Position numbers and translations under genes: made by a program
Assembly: GCA_044375275.1 (NCBI GenBank)
Contig: JBILMZ010000071.1
Coordinates: 1 to 14,468 of the forward strand
Reading direction: 5' to 3'
DNA from: SZUA-430 sp044375275
GTDB lineage: Bacteria > Pseudomonadota > Alphaproteobacteria > Micropepsales > Micropepsaceae
Length of the DNA stretch: 14,468 bases
Part shown: positions 7,171 through 13,267 of the stretch, one piece after another
Layout of the letters: the number at the start of each line of letters is the position of its first letter
Numbering within the stretch: the stretch's first letter is position 1
The notes under the pieces: model-generated
Told to the model about the DNA's origin: nothing
What the model saw: only the letters and a program-made list of their open reading frames with translations
Databases searched by the model: none

Positions 7171-8349
7171 ATGCCAAATTCCATTCCCAGCCCCCTCCGG
7201 TCCGAAATCCTGGGGCTTAAACCCAACGGAATCGGCGAGGTTTCCAAGGACGGGCTCGGCAGACCCGACATCATCCCCCTTTGGTTCGGGGAGAGCGATA
7301 TCGTCACCCCGGCCTTCATCCGGGAGGCCGCGAAGCGCGCGCTTGATGACGGCAAGACCTTCTACACCTTTGTCAGGGGCTTGCCGGAACTGCGCGAAGG
7401 GATCGCGACCTGGGCTTCCCGCCAGAGCGGCCGCACGATTGATCCCGAGCGGGTCACCGCCCCTGGGGCCGCCATGCTCTGCATCAACATCGTGCTGCAG
7501 TGCCTCCTGCGCCCGGGCGACAACATCGTCATCGTGTCGCCCATGTGGCCCAACATCTTCCAGGCCGTCACCGGCATGGGCGGCGAACCGCGCTTCGTCC
7601 GGCTGGACGGTGGAACCCGCGGGGAACCGTGGCGGCTGGACATGCAGAAGCTCTTCGATGCGACCGACGCCCGAACGAAAGCCCTTTTCATCGCCTCGCC
7701 CAGCAACCCGACCGGTTGGATCATGAGCGAAGCCGAGCAGCGCACCGTTCTCGATTTCGCACGGCGGCGCGGTATCGCCATCATCTCGGACGAAGTCTAC
7801 ACGCCGATCGTCTATGACACCCCGGCACCAAGTTTCGGCGCATTGGCCGATCCCGATGACAACGTGTTTGTCATCAACAGCTTCTCCAAGGCCTGGGCCA
7901 TGACGGGCTGGCGCATCGGCTGGGTGATCCATCCGCGCCAGCTTGGATCGCAGATGGTGGAGCTGGCGGCCTATAACAATTCCGGGGCCACAGTCTTCGC
8001 CCAGTATGGCGCCGTGGAGGCCATCACCAAGGGTGATGCCTTCATCTCGACGATGCTCGAACGCTGCCGCAACGGCCGGGAGATTGTCGGGCGCTTCCTT
8101 GACGGACAGAACCGCATGAGCTGGTCGAAGCCGGCCGGCGCGTTTTATGGCTTCATCGCCGTCGACGGCATGACGGACAGCACCGCGTTTGCCAAGCGCC
8201 TGCTGCAGGAAACGAAGGTTGGCGTGGCCCCCGGTATTGCATTCGGACTCCCGACCGACCGGGAGAATGACCGCTTCATCCGCATCTGCTTCGCACAGTC
8301 GCCCGAGAGGCTCGAGGATGCGATACAGCGCATCGCCCGGTCCGTTTAG
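7171..8349 (+). CDS. PLP-dependent aminotransferase, class I/II
   Basis: Fold-type I aminotransferase, cytoplasmic. It moves an amino group between an amino acid and a 2-oxo acid through pyridoxal phosphate. The start chosen is ATG at 7171 (392 aa) with AAGGA about 14 nt upstream. An earlier in-frame ATG at 7057 would add 38 residues with no family character and would run into the rpsB promoter region. Signatures are SNPTG with N179, ISDEVY with D207 and Y210, the Schiff-base lysine K240 in SFSKAWAMTGWRIGW, and the substrate-carboxylate arginine R371 in FIRICF. All key PLP residues are present, so it should be active. The substrate cannot be read from sequence; aspartate/alanine-type aminotransferases are the nearest class. 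It is divergent from rpsB and 15 bp ahead of the regulator gene, so the two may be co-transcribed. Confidence 0.92.
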   Translation: MPNSIPSPLRSEILGLKPNGIGEVSKDGLGRPDIIPLWFGESDIVTPAFIREAAKRALDDGKTFYTFVRGLPELREGIATWASRQSGRTIDPERVTAPGAAMLCINIVLQCLLRPGDNIVIVSPMWPNIFQAVTGMGGEPRFVRLDGGTRGEPWRLDMQKLFDATDARTKALFIASPSNPTGWIMSEAEQRTVLDFARRRGIAIISDEVYTPIVYDTPAPSFGALADPDDNVFVINSFSKAWAMTGWRIGWVIHPRQLGSQMVELAAYNNSGATVFAQYGAVEAITKGDAFISTMLERCRNGREIVGRFLDGQNRMSWSKPAGAFYGFIAVDGMTDSTAFAKRLLQETKVGVAPGIAFGLPTDRENDRFIRICFAQSPERLEDAIQRIARSV

Positions 8350-8364
8350 CAAGGCCATGTCCAG

Positions 8365-10086
8365 TTGACAGGCGAGCGCGATCAGAAGTCTGCAACGGCA
8401 GCATTGGCCGTTGTCGAAGCCCTGTACGCCTTCGCCGAGGAGCCTGCGCGCTGGGAAGACGTCATCGCCGCAATCGATGGGTTGCCTGACGTGCTCGATC
8501 CCGCGCGTGATGCCGTGGCCCAGTCCATCAGCAATCACGCCTTGCGGGCTGCGGCACTTGCCGAGAAGCTCAATAGCGGTCGCCGTTCGCGGCAACCGGC
8601 CTCCGCGGCCTGGGATGCCATCCTGGTGTCAGGTGAAGCACGCGTGCGGGCGGTCACCGGGCGCGCTCAGGAGCGCCTTGAACCGTTCCTGCGCGCCTCC
8701 GTAGCGCAAGGCAGCGAATTGCAGCTCAATGCGCGCTCAACCGAAGTTCTTGCGCGCGCCCTGTCCGGCATTGGCCGGTCGCGGCTGTCACTGACACCCG
8801 TCACGTTCAGCAGCGACGATGACACGAACCGCGTGTTTGCAATTGCATTGGCGCGGGATGCGTTCCCGAAAAGCCTCACGAAGACTTTCGGCCTGGGAGA
8901 GATGTGGGCCGAACCGCTCTTTGCGATCGTGTTGCTGGCCAGTCGTGACCTGATGCATGACCGTGATCTTGTGCGTCAGGGCCTCGGTCTTACGGCCGCC
9001 GAAGCGAAACTGGCCGCACGCCTGGGATCCGGCGTGACGCTGGCGGATGCGGCAGGCGAGCTTGGAATTGCGTTTCACACTGCACGTACCCAGCTGAAGC
9101 ACATCTTCTCGAAGACCGGCGCGAGGCGCCAAAGCGAACTCGTGGGGCTGATCGGAGATCTCGCCGCAATCGCACCAGCACGCGCGGGCGATGCGCCCCT
9201 GCCACCTCTCGCCACCGCGCCGCCGCGCCGCTTTGTTGACTTGCCTGATGGACGGCGGCTCTTCTACCGCGAGTATGGTGTCCCCCATGGCCGACCTGCG
9301 ATCTACTTTCATGTGGGAACGGCGGCCAGTTTTCTCCTGCCTTCGCTGGCGCAGGCCGCGCTCGAAGCGCGTCTGCGGCTGGTGGCCTTTGACCGTCCCG
9401 GCTATGGCCATTCGACAGCGTGTGCGCCCTATACGCTTGAAGGTGTTGCCGCAGACGTAGAAGCTCTGATGGATCGGCTGAAGGTCGGGTCGGTTTCATT
9501 GTTGGGTGACGGAACGGGTGGTGCTTTCGCGGTTGCGACCGCCAATCTCCTGCGGGACAGGGTGAGATGCCTCGCACTCAGGGCGCCGCGCCTCAGGCGA
9601 ACGCCGGCTGGAGCTCCTGGCTCCGCGCAATCCATCATGTCGGTCCTCTCGCGACAGCCCTGGGCCATCAAGGGCGTGGCGGACCTCGTGCACCGTTCCA
9701 TCCACACGTCTTTTCTGCGCAGCCTGCTCAAACGGCATGCCGGATTGTCGGCATCGGATGCAAGTGCGGCAGGGGAAGAAGAGTTCATGGCGGGGTTTGA
9801 AGCGGCAGTCTTTGATGCGTTCGAACTGTCAGGCGCAGGGCTTTCCAGCGAACTGAACCTCTTCGCGGCGGGGGCCTTTGCCGATCCGGCGCTTCTGGAG
9901 TGCCCGATCCGCGTATGGCACGGGGAAGAGCATTCTGCGGTGCCTGCCTCTGAGTCATTGTCGGTGTTCGCCGGGCATCCCACGGCAGAAGTTTGCGTGC
10001 TGCCGCGCACGGGCATCTATCTGCCACCGAACATCATGTCGGAAATCTGCCTGTTTCTGGCAAGTTCAGGTCGGGCCGCAAGCTGA
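8365..10086 (+). CDS. LuxR-type HTH regulator fused to a degenerate alpha/beta-hydrolase domain
   Basis: A 573-aa fusion, probably a cytoplasmic ligand-responsive transcription factor. Residues 1-200 resemble the N-terminal region of LuxR-family regulators (LYAFAEEPARWEDVI near 20) with a weak PAS-like middle. Residues 206-262 are a LuxR/GerE helix-turn-helix (LTAAEAKLAARL, TARTQLKHIFSKTGARRQSEL). Residues about 286-570 form an alpha/beta-hydrolase fold with DRPGYGHS at 343-350. At the nucleophile elbow the expected G-x-S-x-G reads G381-D-G383-T-G385. The acid position in HGEEH is H523 instead of Asp. The usual C-terminal His is I551 in RTGIYLPP. Catalysis is therefore unlikely and ligand sensing more likely (inference). 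The start is TTG at 8365 with AAGG about 10 nt upstream; an ATG at 8357 stops after three codons. It is in the same frame as the aminotransferase, separated by one TAG. Confidence 0.85.
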   Translation: MTGERDQKSATAALAVVEALYAFAEEPARWEDVIAAIDGLPDVLDPARDAVAQSISNHALRAAALAEKLNSGRRSRQPASAAWDAILVSGEARVRAVTGRAQERLEPFLRASVAQGSELQLNARSTEVLARALSGIGRSRLSLTPVTFSSDDDTNRVFAIALARDAFPKSLTKTFGLGEMWAEPLFAIVLLASRDLMHDRDLVRQGLGLTAAEAKLAARLGSGVTLADAAGELGIAFHTARTQLKHIFSKTGARRQSELVGLIGDLAAIAPARAGDAPLPPLATAPPRRFVDLPDGRRLFYREYGVPHGRPAIYFHVGTAASFLLPSLAQAALEARLRLVAFDRPGYGHSTACAPYTLEGVAADVEALMDRLKVGSVSLLGDGTGGAFAVATANLLRDRVRCLALRAPRLRRTPAGAPGSAQSIMSVLSRQPWAIKGVADLVHRSIHTSFLRSLLKRHAGLSASDASAAGEEEFMAGFEAAVFDAFELSGAGLSSELNLFAAGAFADPALLECPIRVWHGEEHSAVPASESLSVFAGHPTAEVCVLPRTGIYLPPNIMSEICLFLASSGRAAS

Positions 10087-10106
10087 CATACCTCGCATGA
10101 GGTATG
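10087..10106. promoter_or_regulatory. 20-bp dyad, candidate operator
   Basis: Perfect inverted repeat with 8-bp arms (CATACCTC at 10087-10094, GAGGTATG at 10099-10106) around GCAT. It begins immediately after the regulator's TGA and 66 bp before the secreted-protein ATG. No U-run follows (GACCCTCC), so a terminator is less likely. Its size suits a dimeric HTH protein such as the LuxR-type regulator just upstream, but binding is untested. Confidence 0.4.
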
Positions 10107-10140
10107 GACCCTCCATAGCCCGCCTCACCTACTCAGCAGC

Positions 10141-10156
10141 TGAACACCTCTGTTCA
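10141..10156. promoter_or_regulatory. Small inverted repeat before the secreted-protein gene
   Basis: TGAAC at 10141-10145 and GTTCA at 10152-10156 form 5-bp arms with a 6-bp spacer, ending 15 bp before the ATG at 10172 and just ahead of the likely RBS (GGGAC). It is short and could be chance. It does not fit the GTTC-N7-GTTC box of alphaproteobacterial LexA. Confidence 0.2.
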
Positions 10157-10171
10157 TTCGGGACGTCCGTC

Positions 10172-11116
10172 ATGCGCTTCACATCTGCTGCACTCTCAAC
10201 CGCCCTGATGCTTTCCCTCGCTTCGGCCGCCCATGCTGCAGAGAGCTGGTATGTCTTCAAGAACGGGGCTGACGGCTGGATGTTCAACCAGTCCGGACTG
10301 GCGAAGGACAGTGCAACGGGCTTCATGCGCATCCAGGTCGGCCGGCTCTATGGCACGCCCCAGGAAGAGGGAGGCGCTTCGTGGAGCTACGAGCTCCGGC
10401 GGTACGAAGTCGACTGCGCGAGCGGACGGACACGCCGCGGAGCGACTGAACGCTATACGACCGAGGGCCGTCCCCTGGCGCCGCTGCCGCCGGATGCGAG
10501 CGCAGCCTGGGGGCCGTCGAGCTTCGGCTGGCCTTTGAAGGCGAAAACCTTTGCGTGCGATGCCTCCCCTGAACAGGGCGGAACGAAAGCGCCGAGCAAG
10601 ATCTCCGCGATGGCGATGATGAAGACACTTGTTGGCACAACCGGGGTTGGCGCGACGGGCGCTTCCACGACGGCGCCCGCGCAGGCCAGCACCAGTGACT
10701 TCTGCAAGACCATCAGGACCGTCCTCGGTGAAGGACGGATGCAAACGCCGTATTTCAAAGCCTTCTACCTGAATGCGGCCGAGAAGACGAAATATGCCGG
10801 GCTCGGTTCGACGCCCATTCCCGGATTTGGCACGTGCCGCATCCAGCAAGCGATGATCCAGCCGCACAAGGGCTATGCGACCTTTGCAAGCTATTACTGC
10901 GAGAAGACGGGCGGAAGCGAAACCGAAAACGCGACATTCGCCGCCTCCATTGGGAAGCAGGTCGAAACATGCCTTCCGAACGCCTACTTCGTGGAAGGCA
11001 ATGATGGCGGCCAATCCATCAAGACACGCGAGTACGCCCTCTCGATATCTGGTTATCCACGCGTGCGCGTGCGCCATGACAAGGACGGCGTCACGATCCA
11101 CCTTGATGCGAAATAG
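10172..11116 (+). CDS. Secreted six-cysteine protein of unknown function
   Basis: I do not recognise this gene firmly. The chosen start is ATG at 10172 (314 aa), preceded by GGGAC at about 8 nt. The longer in-frame reading from 9878 overlaps the regulator and lacks sense. A Sec signal peptide is clear: R2, a hydrophobic core at about 6-18, then AHA and a cleavage site near residues 22-23. The mature part has an N-terminal region (about 24-130, cysteines 82 and 129) whose WYVF opening and RYEVDC motif loosely recall surface-adhesin-E-like domains; that is weak. A low-complexity Gly/Ala/Thr/Ser linker follows (about 131-176), then a C-terminal region with cysteines 178, 222, 243 and 267. Even cysteine number and export suggest disulfides in the periplasm or outside. 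It lies 85 bp after the regulator, with a dyad between, and converges on the GST-like gene with a 7-bp gap. Confidence 0.8.
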   Translation: MRFTSAALSTALMLSLASAAHAAESWYVFKNGADGWMFNQSGLAKDSATGFMRIQVGRLYGTPQEEGGASWSYELRRYEVDCASGRTRRGATERYTTEGRPLAPLPPDASAAWGPSSFGWPLKAKTFACDASPEQGGTKAPSKISAMAMMKTLVGTTGVGATGASTTAPAQASTSDFCKTIRTVLGEGRMQTPYFKAFYLNAAEKTKYAGLGSTPIPGFGTCRIQQAMIQPHKGYATFASYYCEKTGGSETENATFAASIGKQVETCLPNAYFVEGNDGGQSIKTREYALSISGYPRVRVRHDKDGVTIHLDAK

Positions 11117-11120
11117 CTTG

Positions 11121-11132
11121 TCGCTATAGCGA
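11121..11132. repeat. 12-bp perfect palindrome at the convergent gene ends
   Basis: TCGCTATAGCGA is self-complementary and covers the stop codon of the minus-strand GST-like gene, 4 bp past the stop of the plus-strand gene. Overlapping it is a small hairpin (ATAGC, 5-nt loop, GCTAT at 11113-11127). Neither has a long T-run, so a bidirectional terminator is possible but weak. Confidence 0.25.
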
Positions 11133-12113
11133 AATGCCGGTGCTCGAGAGGATGGCGCCAAGTTCGGCGTCCGACTTGACCGCGTCGTATTTCCTGCGCA
11201 GCGTCTCAAGCGACTTCGCGTGATACTTCTGCGGCTTCTGCTTCCACTCGAAGCCCTGCAGCATCACCGAGAACTCGTCGTCTGCCGACTTCATGATCGC
11301 CAAGGCATTCGCCTTGCTCCATGGCAGGAACCACTGCCCGGCCCAGTCATGGAGGATCGGGGACAGTGTCGGCTCCAGCGTTTTCCACGTTTCAAACTCG
11401 CCCTCGATGCGTGGCCAGAGCATGCGCTGGATCCAGGCGAGGACGTTCTGTGCGCGGGCCTCGATCAGGGCGCACGGCGTCGGATCGGTCCACATGTTGT
11501 AGACCTGTCCCCACAGGGAGAAGTCTGCAAATGACGGGCGCGCCCCGAAGAGGTACGGCCGGGTCGCGAGATGCGCGTCGAGCTGGCTGAGGGCGGTCAG
11601 GAATGAGCTTTCGATGAAAGGCGCCGTCGCGTCGCTCGATCCGACAAACCACACGCGGCCCGTCATGCGCGAGCTTATCTGCTGAGCGAAAGCCTGCTGC
11701 GTGGCTTCGTCCATGGCCGGGTTCATCGCCAGCGCCAGCCGCCCCGCGGAGGCCTGCTGGTCGATCGGCCGACGCCATCGGTAATGGAACATCCATTTGT
11801 TGCCCCACTCGTCCGCCAGCTCTTCAAGCAGGTCGGACAGGAAGCGCAAGGCCTTGTCATCCGGATGAATGGAGGGTGACGGAAACTGCGCCTCCAGACG
11901 CTCGATGATGGGTGTGGAGTCCTGAAGCCCTTCGCCTTCCGGCGTAACCACGAGCGGCACGATCTGGATCTTGGCGTATTTTGCGTAGTCTGCCGCATTC
12001 TCGCCGCCCCGGTTCAGCCATTTGTGAGGCAAGCCCTTGAAGCGGGCATAGGCGCGGACCTTGACCGAATAGGGCGACATCTCGGCGCCGTAGATGCGAA
12101 AGACATTCGTCAT
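11124..12113 (-). CDS. Glutathione S-transferase-like protein
   Basis: Cytoplasmic protein with an N-terminal thioredoxin-like GST domain. The chosen start is ATG at 12113 (329 aa, beginning MTNVFRIYG), with AAGGGAC about 10 nt upstream. An ATG at 12188 would add 25 residues unlike the family. Visible features are SPYSVKVR at 13-20 at the usual catalytic Ser/Cys position, the cis-proline P53 in IVPLV, and the glutathione-contacting acidic-Ser pair D65-S66 in QDSTPI. An all-helical C-terminal domain follows, with RPYLFGARPSFADFSLWGQ matching the GST_C capping-box region. It is about 100 residues longer than classical GSTs, with a Lys-rich C-terminal extension. It follows the TetR gene by 49 bp and is likely the last gene of that operon. 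Conjugation of electrophiles is the family's usual role; the substrate is unknown. Confidence 0.85.
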   Translation of the reverse strand: MTNVFRIYGAEMSPYSVKVRAYARFKGLPHKWLNRGGENAADYAKYAKIQIVPLVVTPEGEGLQDSTPIIERLEAQFPSPSIHPDDKALRFLSDLLEELADEWGNKWMFHYRWRRPIDQQASAGRLALAMNPAMDEATQQAFAQQISSRMTGRVWFVGSSDATAPFIESSFLTALSQLDAHLATRPYLFGARPSFADFSLWGQVYNMWTDPTPCALIEARAQNVLAWIQRMLWPRIEGEFETWKTLEPTLSPILHDWAGQWFLPWSKANALAIMKSADDEFSVMLQGFEWKQKPQKYHAKSLETLRRKYDAVKSDAELGAILSSTGISL

Positions 12114-12162
12114 GCGGGTATTGTCCCTTGTGCTTTGCGCAGCATCACTGCCGGCGATGTGA

Positions 12163-12747
12163 CTATTGCCTGTCGACGAGAAGCGCATCCACCATACGAC
12201 GGAGGACGCGAGAGGCTTCGGCGAGGCCGAGACCCTGGTCCTGCCGCAGCCGGCGCCACGCCTGGAAGCTGGTCAGCATCTCAAGCGACCTGAACAGGTC
12301 CCCGTCATCGAGGATGTCCTCCGGCAGCACCTGCCTGAGCGTCTTGCGCTCCATGCGCAGGTGTTCGCGGTAATCTTCCATCAGGAACGGAGAGCGGAAC
12401 CGCAGGACACTGCCCGCCACCTTCAGCGGCATGATGTCTTCGTAGACCGCGATCCGCCGGCCGATGAGTTCGCCAAGGCGCTCGCGCCAGGTGTTTCCGC
12501 CATAGGGCTTCAACGCTTCCGGCATGATGCGCGCGCGGATGACTTCGGCCATCTCGCGGTAGAGAATTTCCATCTCGTCGAAGTGACGAAACACGGTCCT
12601 CAGGCCGACGCCCGCGCGCTCGGCGACCTGGGCGGCGCTCGGCGACATTTCGCCGGACCGGACGAGTTCGATCATGGCATCAACGATCTGGCGGCGGCTC
12701 TGGTCGCCGCGCTTGCGTCTGCCGTCCGCGATCCGGGTGACACTCAT
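12163..12747 (-). CDS. TetR-family transcriptional regulator
   Basis: DNA-binding repressor-type regulator of 194 aa. The N-terminal HTH lies at about 15-62: RRQIVDAMIELV, then SAAQVAERAGVGLRTVFRHFDEME, the standard TetR recognition-helix pattern ending in VFRHF. The C-terminal part is all-helical and should bind a ligand and dimerise. Its ATG overlaps the stop of the DUF1330 gene as ATGA, so translation is coupled and both share a promoter, presumably in 13182-13267. Autoregulation of the operon is likely by family habit. The ligand is unknown. An Arg/Lys-rich N-terminal arm precedes the HTH, common in this family. Confidence 0.92.
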   Translation of the reverse strand: MSVTRIADGRRKRGDQSRRQIVDAMIELVRSGEMSPSAAQVAERAGVGLRTVFRHFDEMEILYREMAEVIRARIMPEALKPYGGNTWRERLGELIGRRIAVYEDIMPLKVAGSVLRFRSPFLMEDYREHLRMERKTLRQVLPEDILDDGDLFRSLEMLTSFQAWRRLRQDQGLGLAEASRVLRRMVDALLVDRQ

Positions 12748-13181
12748 CGCGCTGGCAGGTTCTCCGTGCCGGGCTGCAGTACGGTTTCAATGTTCAGCTG
12801 GCCCTTGAGGCCCGCATCGCGATGAACGGCAATTTCGCGCCATTCCTTCGACATGGACATTTCGACCATGGCCTTGCGATTGGGATATGAGGCGATGGCC
12901 ACTTCGTCCCAGAGTTCCTCTACCTGTCCGAGCGCCAGAAAGGTGACGTCAGCCGCGAAGACGGCGTGGCCACCGAATTTGGGCAGCAACTCTGCCACGG
13001 CCCGCCCGTAGATCATGTAGGCATCGCGACCGCTGAGATTCGACTCGCGGCCATCCTTGTATTCAGCCTTTTCCTTGAACTTGAGCAGGTTCACCATATA
13101 GATCGGCTTGGACGGACCCGGCTCCATCATCTGGCGAATGCGCTCGGGATCCTTTGGAAAGACTTCGTTTTCGACTTGCAT
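12744..13181 (-). CDS. DUF1330 domain protein
   Basis: A 145-aa cytoplasmic protein with features of DUF1330 and its ferredoxin-like dimeric alpha/beta-barrel fold. Visible features are KPIYMVNLLKFKEKAEY near 25-41, a central DAYMIYGRAVAELLPKFGGHAVF, and the ELWDEVAIASYPNRKAMVEM stretch near 90-109 that resembles the conserved W-x-x-x-x-x-x-x-FP-S/N region of the family. No biochemical role is established for most members. The RBS is AGGA about 6 nt before ATG at 13181. It is first in the DUF1330-TetR-GST order and overlaps the TetR start by 4 bp. Co-transcription with a regulator and a GST-like gene points to stress or xenobiotic response (inference). Confidence 0.85.
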   Translation of the reverse strand: MQVENEVFPKDPERIRQMMEPGPSKPIYMVNLLKFKEKAEYKDGRESNLSGRDAYMIYGRAVAELLPKFGGHAVFAADVTFLALGQVEELWDEVAIASYPNRKAMVEMSMSKEWREIAVHRDAGLKGQLNIETVLQPGTENLPAR

Positions 13182-13192
13182 GGCTATCCTGC

Positions 13193-13207
13193 TTCACAAT
13201 TTCACAA
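13193..13207. repeat. Tandem TTCACAA repeats in the DUF1330 leader
   Basis: TTCACAA occurs at 13193-13199 and again at 13201-13207, an 8-bp period. It sits between the candidate minus-strand promoter and the DUF1330 start, reading TTGTGAA twice in the transcript. It may be a protein-binding site for the downstream TetR or a neutral A/T-rich stretch. Confidence 0.3.
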
Positions 13208-13237
13208 ACTATTGACACACTGAGTGCCATTTTTCAA
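13208..13237 (-). promoter_or_regulatory. Candidate promoter of the DUF1330-TetR-GST operon
   Basis: On the minus strand TTGAAA (13237-13232) is followed after 18 bp by AATAGT (13213-13208), four of six matches at -10. The transcript would begin near 13201, a leader of about 20 nt. A 9-bp dyad CACT-G-AGTG (13218-13226) sits in the spacer, the right place for a repressor. A plus-strand TTGACA at 13212-13217 could serve the sulfatase gene, but I see no good -10 for it. Confidence 0.3.
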
Positions 13238-13267
13238 GGTGGCGCTGAAAAGAGCGAGACGGGCCTC

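Noticed and set aside
7009..8595. 528-codon minus-strand open frame opposite the aminotransferase
   Set aside because: Although long, it is a shadow of the aminotransferase, which carries all PLP motifs. It would also run through the rpsB promoter region and the start of the regulator, and has no coherent domain pattern.
10141..10156. SOS (LexA) box
   Set aside because: The GAAC-N6-GTTC spacing fits neither the alphaproteobacterial GTTC-N7-GTTC direct repeat nor the Bacillus-type GAAC-N4-GTTC.
9878..10171. Upstream extension of the secreted-protein frame
   Set aside because: It overlaps the regulator's last 200 bp in another frame and would bury the signal peptide inside the protein.
10196..11209. 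Minus-strand open frame opposite the secreted-protein gene
   Set aside because: Arg-rich without motifs, and overlaps the 3' end of the GST-like gene. The plus-strand reading has a signal peptide, an RBS and even cysteine spacing.
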